Shown: one piece after another, positions 53,995 to 64,000 of the stretch
Layout of the letters: the number at the start of each line of letters is the position of its first letter
How positions within the stretch are numbered: the first letter of the stretch is position 1
Assembly: GCA_033239525.1 (NCBI GenBank)
Contig: BSYO01000009.1
Span: forward strand, 15,087,299 to 15,151,298
Length of the DNA stretch: 64,000 bases
Origin: Nepenthes gracilis
Lineage: Eukaryota; Streptophyta; Magnoliopsida; Caryophyllales; Nepenthaceae
Reading direction: 5' to 3'
Position numbers and translations under genes: made by a program
Notes under the pieces: generated by a model
Seen by the model: only the letters and a program-made list of their open reading frames with translations
Databases searched by the model: none
What the model was told of the DNA's origin: nothing

Positions 53995-55396
53995 TCATTA
54001 AAGGAGATGGGTAACCTCTATGGTGATGGAGACTAGTTAACACCATGGAAGGAGGATCTAAGAGCTTGATGGAGAGGAGATATGGAGAGCATATACGTTG
54101 GATTCGCTTTGGATGTTGAAGAAATTAATAGATCTGGCAAATATGTGGGTGAGAGAGAGTCATGGAGATTTGCAAGAAAACGGAGGTGAGAGAAAGAAAT
54201 AATGTGCTTGCACAAACGGCACAAGAACAAAAGAGGAAATTTACATATCGACGCATGAATACACTTTAAGTATGAAAATTCTATAGAAACAACACATTGG
54301 CACAAGAAATGTGTGCTGCTGGACAGATATTCCTGGAGAGAATACACTCAAGTGTGAGTTAGATATTCATCAAACACAATGCACAATGAGCAACGCATCA
54401 AACATGCAGGAGGGCACTAGAAGCAAACGAGAAGCAACGCACAAGCATTACATAAGTGTGGGTCAGCCATAATATTTTTATTTTGACTTTTATTCAATTT
54501 TTTTTTTTTTTTTTTATGCAGCATATTTAATCATTTTATAAGCAATATTACTTTTTGGTTTGCATGATCACCATTTTTTATAGTAACTTTTTTTTGGAGT
54601 TAGTTAATTGGTAGTTTGCACGTTCATATAGGTAATTTGATTGCTAAGACAGTTAACTTTTTTGCTTTACTTGTGAGCATTTCAAATATGATGTGTACAT
54701 TATTGTAGGCATATATGATTGATTTTTTCACACTCATAACATGTAGGCATAAACTTAGAGACAAAATGAGATACGTTGGATATCCTCTTTAGTTAGTTTT
54801 CAAAAGTATTATTCCTAATCATTCCATTCAATTATTATTATATATAACCTTCAATGATATTATTCATCAGGACAAAGGTACTTGGAATAAAAATAGTGTT
54901 TGAATTAATCTTAACTTTTGACATATTTCCAACAAAGGAGATATCCTTTTTACTTTTAACTATTTTTTTGTAGACTAATGTGTGATCAAATTTTTTTCAT
55001 TTCATTAGAAAATAGTTAAAGATTATTTTTTATCTTTTCAAGATCCGTTTCAAGGTTCTTAATTTGCTTATTCCATAATCTGTTTAAAATTTTAAAATCT
55101 TGACATTTGTTGTTATCGAAATTCACTTTGGTTCAAAAAGCCACTTTCTATTTTTCAATTATATGCATCCAATTTTTTACTAATATATTAAAATTAGACT
55201 TTAGTTTTGTTATTGATTGTACTTCTAGACAATGTCCATCTAAATTGAGTTTTACCCTACGCTCATTTATTCAATGATTTCAGAAATGTTCTCATACAAT
55301 TCTTACAATGTGATATTTACAACCATTGAAATAGGGAGTAACAAATAAGAACTAATTCAAATATATCTAGTTAACAGGACCAATGGTTGAGGAAGG
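53995..55396. other. Internal remnant of the large retroelement
   Basis: 54000-54450 is purine-rich with mixed GA content and no conserved domain; 54450-55396 is AT-rich with a poly-T at about 54500-54518. No coding recognised on either strand. It would be the leader/gag side of the large minus-strand element. Confidence 0.4.
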
Positions 55397-55408
55397 GCTC
55401 TAGTACCA
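55397..55408 (-). other. Primer-site-like sequence of the large retroelement
   Basis: GCTCTAGTACCA on the plus strand; its complement TGGTACTAGAGC matches the tRNA-iMet-type site TGGTATCAGAGC at 10 of 12 bases. It lies two bases left of the LTR start at 55411. Confidence 0.55.
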
Positions 55409-55410
55409 AT

Positions 55411-56667
55411 TGAAAGACTAGGGGATTCTTAGTCATAATTTCTTTAGATCTTGTAAAAATAGTAAAAGTAAAGTATATACAAATATATAATACATAAAAT
55501 GCATATTCTTTATTAGATATAAATTAAAATTAATTTTTACTGAAAAATATATTATTAAAATAAATTTGAGATAATAAAAAATAGCAAATAGATTTTAGTG
55601 AAGAAAAAAAATATTGATAACCAGTAGTTATTAAGTAAAATTCTTTAAACTTTTCTAATCAGTAAAAATAATATAATATAAAAATTAACTTATAATTCAA
55701 ATATCATATTCAAACTAAATCTTAACTGACTTATTTCTAACTTGTAGCGCAAACTAAAAAATCCTCAGATTTACTTGGAACAAGAAATTAGACAAGTTTC
55801 GATTTTCTTTTTGAATTTGATTCACATGCTAGTGAATTTTTATATAATATAGGATCTTATTCATATGCTAGTGAATTTTTACACACTATTAGATCCTAAT
55901 ATCCACGTCATTGGCATACTAGCAAAGATTCATAGGTTGAAGTATGTGTATCAACAATAAATAAAATGATTGGGTAGGAAAATTTTGATAATTTAATTTC
56001 AAAAGAATAGTTTAATTTTCTTAAGCAATAAATCTCCTTTTATATTAACCAATGAGAGCTTTAGAATTGTATCATTTTCCCTTAATTAATGTGTATCTTT
56101 AATGAAGAGAAAGATCTATATAGAGAGAGAGTTAAAATTAGGTAAAACAATATGCTGCCATTCAGAAAACAATATCCCAACATACGTATATTACATTGCG
56201 CTTATAAGATACATTGATATGAGTAGGAAGGTTGCATCCCAATGCACGTGTACCACTCAAGCACAAATCAAGTACGAGTATTTTGTATAAAGTATGCTTA
56301 TGTGTCACTTAGACATATATTAGGTATAATTATTCTATATAAAATGCACTCATACGCTGATCAGATAGATATCAAGTATGAATATTCTGAATAAAATGCA
56401 CTCATACTCTTATCATACACACATTAGGTATGAATATTTTATATAAAATGCGTTCATATTTTAATCAAGCGCTCATTGGATGCGGATGTATTGTACAGAG
56501 TACAGTCATTGCATAGATTATGTTTGGATTAGGCATGAAAATTTGAAGAGGATGCTTTTGCATAGAATTGACATATATTCGGCATTTGTCTTTATTAACG
56601 CTTGGTAATCTGTTAAATTATGTTTTTATTTAATTATAAAATATATCAATATAAAATACTTTTAACA
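55411..56667 (-). repeat. Right LTR copy (5' LTR) of the large retroelement
   Basis: About 1257 bp from TGAAAGACTAGG to TTTTAACA, colinear with 37648-39033. It contains a tandem array at 56230-56520. No open frame of interest. Confidence 0.65.
56230..56520. repeat. ~60-bp tandem repeats with TATA-like cores
   Basis: Four to five units carry ATTAGGTATGAATATT then YTATATAAAATGCACTCATA. Starts are near 56270, 56330, 56375, 56430 and 56475. Each unit holds a TATATAAA-like word. Confidence 0.7.
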
Positions 56668-56754
56668 AGGTAGAAAGAATATGAGTGTTGATGTTCAGAC
56701 ATATTTGAAAATAATGAGACCAGGATAGTCTGTTCCAAATTGGGTGAATATGAT

Positions 56755-57773
56755 TGATGGGTATGCTGTAGTTGGGCTGGCTCAATAGTCAAAGAAGACC
56801 CAAATCATAAAAGGCCCAAACGCACGCCCAACGGTCAACGCCATCATTGACCGACTAAGGCACAGGCGGCTGGCCAACTCGTGCTTAAGACGGTCAACCC
56901 GTGCGTTGACCAGAATCACTGTAGCAACAGGTCAAGAATAAAAAGGCTTTTCACGGGCCTGGCCTACTTGGGCCCACGCTCTATCAGGCGGTCAACAACG
57001 GCTCTTTTCCTAAGTTTGCACCTTCCATAAATCCAACCCTGCTCCAAAAAGATATTGACAAGATCAGCGCCTTTCCCATAAGGAAGACACCAGATCTTTC
57101 CAATTTCTGCGAATTGGAACCTCCCAACGGTAATATACACGAAAGAAAAGCAGGTAATTTGGAAAGCTGCCACCCGCCAGAGAATGAAGCAATCCCAACT
57201 AATTAGGCAACTCGTGCCTTCTTCACAAGGAAGGCCGCCTAAATATGGCATAGGGGATCACACCTTCTAATCAAGGAAGATCACCCTACTACCATTAAAA
57301 TAAACCCTAGAGTCCTCACTCAGGGCACGCGTACTACTCTCTCTACTACACAAACACACTCTCTCGACTACGCATTGTGGGAACGATTTTGTACTCTCTC
57401 TCTGCGAAGCATCTAAACGTATTGAGAGAAAGAACGCAAATCAAATGCATACAGGTGCTTTTCCTGTCGACAAAAGCCTACCACCTTCACCCACCGTCAA
57501 AATTCAAGAGACGGTATTGCCTCTCTTTCATCTGAAAACCCACGCACTCTTACACTCTTCCTCTTAATTCTTATTTTCAGTTACCTTCCCAGATTTCGAA
57601 GGTTGTATACTGACTTGAGTGTCGGAATATTTTCAGTGGGACAACTTTTCGCTGACAAACTGACCTCCTGTTCATTTTAGTTGTGTGCAGGATCCAAACT
57701 TGGTGAACGAAGCCAAAATCGGACAAGCGGATTAACCCGAATCTGTTCAAAGTTCGGATCCAATGACGTGTCA
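56755..57773 (+). repeat. 5' LTR of the Tat-type element
   Basis: 1019 bp from TGATGGGTAT to ATGACGTGTCA. It is homologous to the solo LTR 12816-14186 but about 350 bp shorter, mostly because it lacks the tandem cassette copies. W-box palindromes are at 56832-56853 and 56892-56911, with a single GGTCAAC at about 56990. A GGCCTGGCCTACTTGGGCCC block is near 56958. Confidence 0.85.
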
Positions 57774-57774
57774 C

Positions 57775-57790
57775 TAGCGCCGTCTGTGGC
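57775..57790 (+). other. Primer binding site of the Tat-type element
   Basis: TAGCGCCGTCTGTGGC follows the LTR end by one base. It resembles the TGGCGCCGT-type primer sites (tRNA-Asp-like) common in Tat/Athila gypsy elements, with one early mismatch. Confidence 0.65.
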
Positions 57791-57857
57791 AAACACTTAC
57801 GAAAAGCCAACCACACTCCCCCAGAACACTCTCTTTTCACTGTGAGAATCATCTACA

Positions 57858-59160
57858 ATGGTGAATACGAGAGCCCAGGCTAGCAATCCCGCTAGAGACG
57901 CCACTTCTCCCGACCAGGACCACGCTGCTAGAACCCTGGTCAACGGGATGACAGGCAGGACGCCTGCATCTTTCTTTCAACAACTAATGGAGCAGATACA
58001 GACCAACAACCGCTTGCTCCAAATACTCTGCTCTCGGCAAGAGTAGCCACAACAGGGGGCTCCGCCGGCAGCCGTCCCTACACCGGCCACCAGAAAAGGT
58101 GGCCCAAGGAAAAAAAGCATGCCAGAAGGCTCGGGAGGCCGGCAAATGATCAGATCCAAACCTCTTCGCGCGCTTTAGGCCAGAACAGATCTTAAGAGAG
58201 CTCTAGGAGTACAACGCCGGGAGAAAGTCGGGAAAGAAGAAATCTTCGATACTCTCGGTTGGAGAATGGAAACTCAGTCCAGGAGCGAGCCTCCAAAACT
58301 GCCAGGTCTACTGAAGGCGGTAGCCGACTGACTACTAGATCCTCCGGGGACAAAACAGAGTTGAGGGCTTATCTAAACTCTAAGAGATCTGCCAACGTTG
58401 CTCGCGCAGATCCACGGGTGGATAAGATTTCAAACCGCATGTTTAAGGACGATGAGCACGTTGTTGACCTTGACAGATCTCCCTTCACAGCGGAGATCCT
58501 AAATCGTCCACTACCCACCAAGTTTAAGATGCCTTTCCTTGACTCATACGATAAGAGCAGTAATCCAATTGACCATCTGAATCACTTCCGTATCCATCTG
58601 AGTCTACAAGGGTTAGAAGACTCAACGATGTACTACTACTTTCCACTCATGCTGAAGGAAGATGCCCGCATCTGGTTTTATCACCTCCCTTCAGGTACCA
58701 TCAGTAGTTTTTGGGAGCTCACAGATCTCTTTCTGGCTCAATATGCCTCGAACCGATGGGAAGATAATTAGCCATGACACTTCTCCCACATCAAACAGAA
58801 GTCAGGAGAGAACCCGCGGAGATTTTTGGATCGCTTTGTGGCAGAGGCCAGGGGGATTCCTCGGATTACAAAAGAAATGAAGTTGGGCAGTTCATCTCCG
58901 CGCTGACCCACGGGGACTTCTTCAAGCACCTGGCCCACAAGAATCCCCAGACCTTCCGGGAGGCGGAGTCAATCACCCAAACTTACGCAGCGGCGGAGGA
59001 AACCAACGAAACCAAACGCCTAGAACAGGCAGACCAGCCTCGCTCATTCCCTGGAGAGGAAAAAAGAAAATACAACGGCGGTGATCACTCCCGTCAGAAG
59101 CAGCACAGAATTGGGCCACCAAACCCAGAGATAAAGGGCCCACTAGCTTTATGCCCCTGA
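57858..59160 (+). pseudogene. Tat-type gag (capsid) with stops and frameshifts
   Basis: Starts at ATG 57858 (MVNTRAQASNPARD), the usual MVNTR start of Tat gag. A TAG stop is at 58044 after 62 codons. After a frame break the region 58259-58771 encodes the capsid: PFTAEILNRPLPTKFKMPFL, DSYDKSSNPIDHLNHFRIHL, YYYFPLMLKEDARIWFYHLP. A further shift at about 58771 leads to 58774-59160 (REPAEIFGS, then FRRAE-like FREAESITQTYAAAEET). The capsid fold region is well preserved but split over three frames. Confidence 0.8.
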
Positions 59161-59519
59161 CGAACACACGCTCAAATGTCCTTATGCAGATCTGTGGAAA
59201 AAAATTCCTGAAGTGGCCAAAACCACTGAAGAAGGACACTGGGAACCAGTTGAAATACTGCGATTTCTACCACTCTGTTGGACATTCTACTGAAGACTGC
59301 AAGACGTTGTCGAGGGAGATTGAAAAGTTGATTTGCATGGGCCACCTCACCAAGTTTGTCAAGGGCCTTCGACAAAGTTCTGGGACAGCAGGCGGAGAAG
59401 GGCAGGCGTCGTCTCCTCCCCTGAAGCCGGGTTATGGCAGGGTGGTCAATATGGTCACCACCAAACCTGTCAAAAACCCAGCCGACAACAAGGAGCAGCA
59501 GATTGGGAGGAAGAAGTAG
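59157..59519 (+). pseudogene. Tat-type gag C-terminal zinc region
   Basis: Encodes YCDFYHSVGHSTEDCKTLSR then EIEKLICMGHLTKFVK, the CX2-3...H...C zinc-binding block and helix that precede the protease in Tat elements. It follows the capsid with another frame change near 59157. Confidence 0.75.
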
Positions 59520-59525
59520 CGCACG

Positions 59526-59999
59526 GTGGACAACGCAATTAGCTTCAGTGATGATGACTTGACTCATGTAATATCCCCCCATGCTAACCCCTTTATTGTA
59601 TCCACGCTCGTTTCAGACGGTAGTGTCAACTACCAACTAAAACGAGTGCTTATTGATAATGGTAGTTCAAAGGACTTACTTTACTTGAATGCTTTCTTTA
59701 AACTAGGCTTAAAAAAGAACCAATTAAAACTTGTAGAGGGCCCACTATATGGCCTTGACAACGAGCGAGTGCCCATCCAAGGGACAATTGAACTGGAGGC
59801 CACCCTGGGTACGTGTCCAAAAACAGCGAGTCGTACGCTCACCTTCTCGGTGGTCGACCTACCCTCTGTTTACAACGCTATACTAGGCAGACGGTGCCTA
59901 AAAGCATTTGGGGCAGTCACATCGATTCCACACCTCAAGATGAAGTTTCCAACGCCTTACGGTGTAAGAGAGGTGTTAGGCGACCAAGTTACTGGATAG
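59526..59999 (+). pseudogene. Tat-type aspartic protease
   Basis: An open frame of 157 codons. The active site LIDNGSSKDLLY is at about 59650-59685 (Asp kept). It is followed by LYGLDNERVPIQGTIEL and FSVVDLPSVYNAILGR, matching the Tat protease core to its end. In isolation this domain looks unbroken; the polyprotein is not. Confidence 0.8.
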
Positions 60000-60008
60000 A
60001 CATGCCAC

Positions 60009-61160
60009 ATGTCTCAAATTGCCTCTAGCGGCAACACTAGAACGGTTGGGAAACTCGATCTTCCAGACGAGACAACCCTGCAGCAAGCACAGTCCGACGA
60101 AGCCACAATTCTGGTCCCACTGAAGCCAAAGGAACAGAAAAGGTGTGTACATATCGGCGGCTCACTCGTCAGAACACTGCGCGATGAACTGATAGCGTTC
60201 CTGCGACGGAACGCTGATATTTTTGCGTGAATTCCAGCAGACATGCCCGGGTTTTCGGCTGAGATGATGGTCCACAAGTTGGTGCTTGATTCTAGCCGAA
60301 AGCCCATCAGGAAAAAGCGGAGAAACCACTCCGTAGAAAAGTTGATCGCCATCCGGGAGGAGGTGAAGAAACTGTTGGACGCAAGATTTATTAGAAAAGT
60401 CCACTACCCGGATTGGCTCTTTAACGTCATCCTGGTGAAGAAAAGCAACGGAAAATGGTGGATGTGTGTCAATTTTACCAATGTTAATAAAGTCTATCCA
60501 AAGGACAGCTTTCCCTTACCCAGGATCGTCCTGCTGGTTAACTCGACGGCCGGACATGAGCTGCTAAGCTTCATGGATGCCTATTCCCGTTACAACCAAA
60601 TTCGGATGAGTATGGAAGACGAGGAGTACACCTCGTTCATGACGGATTAGAGCACCGACTGGTACAAAGTGATGCCCTTCGAATTGAAAAATGCTGGAGC
60701 AACCTATCAACGACTGGTCAACAAGATATTTGAAAAATAGATAGGTCGCAACATGGAGATATACATTGATGACATGCTCGTCAAGAGCAGAGTCACCGGC
60801 GACCACGTTCGTGACCTGACAGAGTCATTTGAGGTGCTCCGCAAGCATCACATGAAGTTGTACCCGGCTAAGTATGTCTTATGGGTAGCCTCTGGTAATT
60901 CTTGGGTTTCATCGTCTCCCAATGGGAGATTGAGGCAAACCCATAGAAGATTAAGGCCCTTGTAGACATGGCTCCCCCGCAGAGCATAAAGGACATTCAA
61001 CGATTGACTGGATGGCTAGCAGCGTTGTCCCGCTTCCTCGTAAAGTCTAGCGACAAGTAGCAGCTCTTCTTTAAAGCTCTAAGAGGGACAAAATCCAACG
61101 GGTTTCAATGGACATCAGACTGCCAGACAGCCTTCAATGAATTGAAATAGGATCTGGCCA
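60009..61160 (+). pseudogene. Tat-type reverse transcriptase
   Basis: The pre-RT segment is at 60009-60230 and stops at TGA 60228. 60243-60650 encodes MPGFSAEMMVHKLVLD, LVKKSNGKWWMCVNFT, KDSFPLPRI and HELLSFMDAYSRYNQIRMSM. TAG stops lie at 60648 and 60738. The catalytic box IYIDDMLVKS (about 60762-60790) keeps both Asp. A frameshift near 60880 follows, then LTGWLAALSRFLVKSSDK at about 61000-61060. Several stops are single-base changes from sense codons. Confidence 0.85.
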
Positions 61161-61960
61161 GCCCGTCATTATTGATGTCACCCAAGGGCGGAGAAGAGTT
61201 GTATCTCTACCTGACGGTGTCGGAGGTATCCCTCAGTTCTGTCCTCGTATGCCAGGACTCCGACACCCAACGGCCGGTCTAATAGGTGAGTAAAACGCTG
61301 ACAGGCCCCGAAACGCGCTACTCACGCGCAGAAAAACTGGCCTTAGTATTAATATTCTCTGCGCGAAAGTTAAGGCCATACTTTCAGACACACCGCATAA
61401 TTGTCCTCACTGACCAACCCCTAAAGAATATTCTCCAAAAACCCGACATTTCTGAGCGGTTGGTGAAGTGGGCTATCGAGTTGGGCGAGTTCGATATAGA
61501 ATTTCGGTCCAGACCTACTGTAAGGCACATGCTCTGGCCTACTTCATTATTGAGACCACGATACCAGTTCTCAAAGAACAACTCAGATGGGTTTGAGGTG
61601 AAGTATTCCCTCAAACTCAATTTTTCAGCAACCAACAGCGTTGCCGAATATGAAACCCTGCTAGCCGGATTACGATTAGCAAAGGAGTGCTCCACCAAGA
61701 GATTGGCGGTCTACAACAACTCCGAATTGATCGTTAACCAGGTTAACATAGATTTTGAAGTAAGAAACCCTCACCTGGCCAAGTACTTAGCAAAGGCGAG
61801 GGAGGCTGCCCAGGGTTTCAACAAATTAACCCTGGTTCATGTTTCCAGAACTGAAAACTGGAAGGCAGACCAGCTAGCTGGAGCCGTTGTAACCGAAAAT
61901 CCAGAACAATACTCGAGGGACATGATGGAGATTTTGAACTCTCCCAGCATAGAGAAGTAA
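61160..61960 (+). pseudogene. Tat-type RNase H and second (archaeal-like) RNase H, deleted
   Basis: The first RNase H is at about 61190-61560: ELYLYLTVSEVSLSSVLV, TRYSRAEKLALVLIFSARKL and IVLTDQPLKNILQKPDI. The second is at about 61580-61900: SLKLNFSATNSVAEYETLLA, GLRLAKECSTKRLAVYNNSE and HVSRTENWKADQLAGA. The start of the second domain, with its first Asp, is missing, so about 45 residues are deleted near 61575. The central Asp reads Asn (YNNS). The presence of two RNase H domains supports the Tat assignment. Confidence 0.8.
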
Positions 61961-61966
61961 GAGGCG

Positions 61967-63230
61967 ATGCAGATTTTCAAATTGAAAAATTGGATGACGC
62001 CCTCCCTTAACTATCTGGCTGACGGATCATTGTCAGAAGACGCAGAGAAGGCTAAGCGAATCAAAAAGACAGCCAGCTTGTATACTATGGTTGATGGGCG
62101 GCTATATCGTCGTGGTTACTCAACCCCATACCTCCGATGCCTAACCCCCGAAGCGGCTGACTACGCCTTGGGAAAAGTACACCTCGGGTTTTGTGGAGTA
62201 TATGCTGGTGGCAAAAACTTAGCCTTCAAGATCATACGGCAGGGCTACTACTGGCCCTCGATGAAAAAGGACGCACTCAAATTTGTAAAGAAGTGTGAAA
62301 GCTACCAGCTTCACAATAACCTTTACCATTAGCCGTCTGCTAACCTGAAGTCTCTTCAGGCCTCTTGGCCCTTTACGCAATTGGGGCTCGATATTCTCAA
62401 CCCATTTTTTATTGCCACGGGGCAAAGGAAGTTCATCATCATGGGCATCGACTACTTTACCAAGTGGGTCGAGGCCATCCCACTGGCAAAAATTACAAAG
62501 CACAGCGCTCTTGAATTTCTTCGTCAGAACATTATTTGCAGATTTGGCGTCCCAGAGGTCGTCTGACCGACAACGAGAGCCAATTCCCGGGGAAACGCTT
62601 CATCAAGTATTGCGCTAGTCTTGGTATCAAGTTGGTCCACACTTCGATGGCATACCTCAAGCTAATGGACAAATAAAAGTCACGAACCGGACGCTACTCC
62701 ACGGGTTAAAGACCAAACTGGAAGACACAGGGGGCTTCTGGGTAGACGAGCTTCCCTCAGTTCTCTTGTCTTACCGGAAAACCCCAAAAGAACCAACGCA
62801 TGAGACACCCTTTTGTCTCTACTACGGGATTAAATTGGTAATCCCGGTAGAAATTGGGCTTCCAAGTCTTAGGGTGGAATCGTTTGACCCACATGGTAAC
62901 TCCCAAAAAATCAGGGAATAACTAGACTTATTGGAAGAAGCCCGCGACTCCGCCAGAATACAGATAGCAGCCTACCAATATCGAATTGCCCGATACTACA
63001 ACAAAAAGGTAAAGGCACGATAAGTCGATGTTGGGGACTTGGTCCTACGAGGCTTCGAGGCCACAGGCAAACTGGTCAGCCGCAACAATCTCTCCCCTAA
63101 TTGGGAAGGGCCTTTCTTAGTCTCCGCCGTCATGCGAAATGGAGCGTACAAACTCTGAAACAAGGTCGAAAAGTTGGTCCTACAAACGTTGAACGCGATT
63201 CACCTCAAACGCTACTTCCAATACTGGACC
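61967..63230 (+). pseudogene. Tat-type integrase
   Basis: Zinc region at about 62170-62310: FCGVYAGGKNLAFKIIRQGY, WPSMKKDALKFVKKCESYQL. One zinc His reads Tyr (GVYAG) and one Cys reads Tyr (CESYQ). Core: QLGLDILNPF (first Asp, about 62389), MGIDYFTKWVEAIPL, and a frame break at about 62563 before DNESQF-type sequence (second Asp). QANGQIKVTNRTLL at about 62660 has Lys where the catalytic Glu belongs. Post-core RKTPKEPTHETPFCLYYG and LVLRGFEATGKLVS end near 63220 (AIHLKRYFQ). Stops at 62330, 62920, 63021 and 63157. Confidence 0.85.
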
Positions 63231-63337
63231 CAGGTATATACTTGCATTATTGAGTGTACGCATTCATCTGCTTGTTTCAATTTGTCAAAATAAGTGTTTA
63301 CTTAGCATGCTGTCTTCCCTTTTCTGTGTGCATATAT

Positions 63338-63339
63338 AG

Positions 63340-63387
<48 letters not shown>
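63338..63387. repeat. GT microsatellite
   Basis: About 24 uninterrupted GT/TG units. Confidence 0.95.
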
Positions 63388-63391
<4 letters not shown>

Positions 63392-63451
63392 CTTGCAGTT
63401 TACCCGACCTAGACTGTCCCTAAGTCGGGAGGGTCTTCACCCTCTCGTTAC

Positions 63452-63690
63452 TAAACTTTGGTCATCCAGGCGGCCCATAAGTGGCCGAATATAAACCTCG
63501 ATCATCCGAGCAGCCCATTAGCGGTCGTACTTAAACCCTGGTCATCCAGGTGTGCCGTAAGTGGTTGAATATGAACCTCGATCATCCGAGCGGCTCGTTA
63601 GCGGTCGTATTAAACCCTGGTCATCCAGGTGGCCCATAGGTGATCGAATCTAAACCTTGGTCATTCAAGTGATCCGTTAGTAGTCAAAAT
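63452..63690. repeat. ~39-bp alternating tandem repeat
   Basis: Six units alternate between a GGTCATCCAGGYGGCCCATA type and a GATCATCCGAGCRGCYCRTT type, giving a ~78-bp higher-order period. Starts are near 63461, 63500, 63540, 63580, 63618 and 63658. The last units are more diverged. Confidence 0.8.
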
Positions 63691-64000
63691 CTTAGGGGGC
63701 TAGCGCAACACACGTAACAACGTCCTTTACGAGGAGATAGCATGATCAATCAACGATGGTCGAAGGAAGAAAAATTCTTTTCCAAGACTGGCCGCCCAAG
63801 TCAACACTTGGGCAGCGCCATCAGGTTCTACTCACAAGCCACCACTACTAGGTCGGCTAACACATACACAGCCGCCTATAAGAAAAAACCTAAGGATTTT
63901 GCTCATGTAGCGGTAATACAATGGCCGCTAGCCAACCAAGTTGGCCGTTCAGAACAGCAAACATATGAAAGAAATAGACACAAAGTGGGAGAGTTCTCAT

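Larger units (their letters stand above)
37648..56667 (-). mobile_element. Putative large minus-strand retroelement hosting two copia elements
   Basis: Two related ~1.3-kb repeats in direct orientation (37648-39033 and 55411-56667) begin TGAAAGACTAG and end in ACA. Immediately left of the right copy, 55397-55408 reads GCTCTAGTACCA, close to the reverse complement of a tRNA-iMet primer site. So the right copy would be the 5' LTR of a minus-strand element. Near-duplicate AGTTA/AGGTA flanks support this. After removing copia-2 and copia-3, the internal part is about 5.5 kb, includes an older gypsy LTR and one possible gag-like scrap, and has no pol. It would be non-autonomous (LARD-like) or heavily decayed. 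Confidence 0.5.
56755..64000 (+). mobile_element. Tat-type Ty3/gypsy retrotransposon, 3' end outside window
   Basis: 5' LTR (56755-57773), primer site, gag, protease, RT, RNase H, a second RNase H-like domain and integrase in gypsy order, followed by a 3' region with tandem repeats. The second RNase H after the first is the hallmark of the Tat lineage (Retand/Ogre-like). About ten stops or frameshifts make it non-autonomous. The 3' LTR is expected beyond 64000, so the right target duplication cannot be checked. Confidence 0.9.
63231..64000 (+). other. 3' non-coding region of the Tat-type element
   Basis: Follows the polyprotein end. It contains a GT microsatellite, a ~39-bp tandem array (63452-63690), then sequence without coding to the window edge. 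Tat elements commonly carry such repeat-rich 3' regions before the 3' LTR. Confidence 0.65.

Noticed and set aside
1..64000. tRNA, rRNA or CRISPR features
   Set aside because: Only primer-site matches to tRNA ends were seen; no cloverleaf, rRNA or regularly spaced repeat-spacer array was found by eye.

Overview
This is nuclear DNA from a seed plant, probably a eudicot (inference). It is AT-rich, and every coding trace I can identify belongs to a transposable element. There is no convincing host gene, tRNA, rRNA, bacterial-type operon or CRISPR array. The window is a nested retrotransposon graveyard, as found in plant pericentromeres or other heterochromatin. Five insertions have LTR ends confirmed by matching 5-bp target duplications, and two more have duplications with one mismatch.

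Layout. (1) 1-10200: a decayed minus-strand Ty3/gypsy chromovirus (gag, protease, RT, RNase H, integrase, chromodomain) is cut inside its RT by a complete but broken plus-strand Ty1/copia element, copia-1 (2729-8214, duplication TATTG). (2) 10200-15660: a second minus-strand gypsy (Tekay-like) is cut between RT and RNase H by a terminal-inverted-repeat element (12585-15047). That element carries an unusually GC-rich, gene-like segment and holds a solo LTR of a Tat-type gypsy (12816-14186, duplication ATTAT). (3) 15700-25252: a plus-strand Tekay-like gypsy holds a solo LTR (15828-21559), which itself holds a second, 3.5-kb solo LTR (16088-19571, duplication TATCC). Another LTR of the first family follows at 25246-27175. 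(4) 27176-37640: AT-rich sequence with minisatellites, a GC-rich LTR-like patch and a possible LINE scrap. (5) 37648-56667: two ~1.3-kb LTR copies with a tRNA-iMet-like primer site at the right copy suggest one large minus-strand retroelement. Inside it are a gypsy LTR remnant and two copia elements of one family: copia-2 (42567-48049, minus, duplication TAAAA) and copia-3 (48581-53989, plus, near-intact). These two lie head to head, 531 bp apart. (6) 56755-64000: 5' LTR, primer site, gag, protease, RT, dual RNase H, integrase and repeat-rich 3' region of a plus-strand Tat-type gypsy that runs off the window.

Copia-3 is the freshest element: two stop codons and one frameshift separate it from an open gag-pol. 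Several elements have lost catalytic residues by G:C to A:T changes (Asp to Asn, Glu to Lys). The most interesting structures are a ~145-bp tandem cassette in the Tat solo LTR pairing a TTGACC (W-box) palindrome with a TGGGCC palindrome; W-box palindromes in an unrelated LTR family; the possible gene-capturing TIR element; the head-to-head copia pair; and a promoter deletion confined to the copia-2 5' LTR. Names of lineages are recognition by eye and were not confirmed by search.
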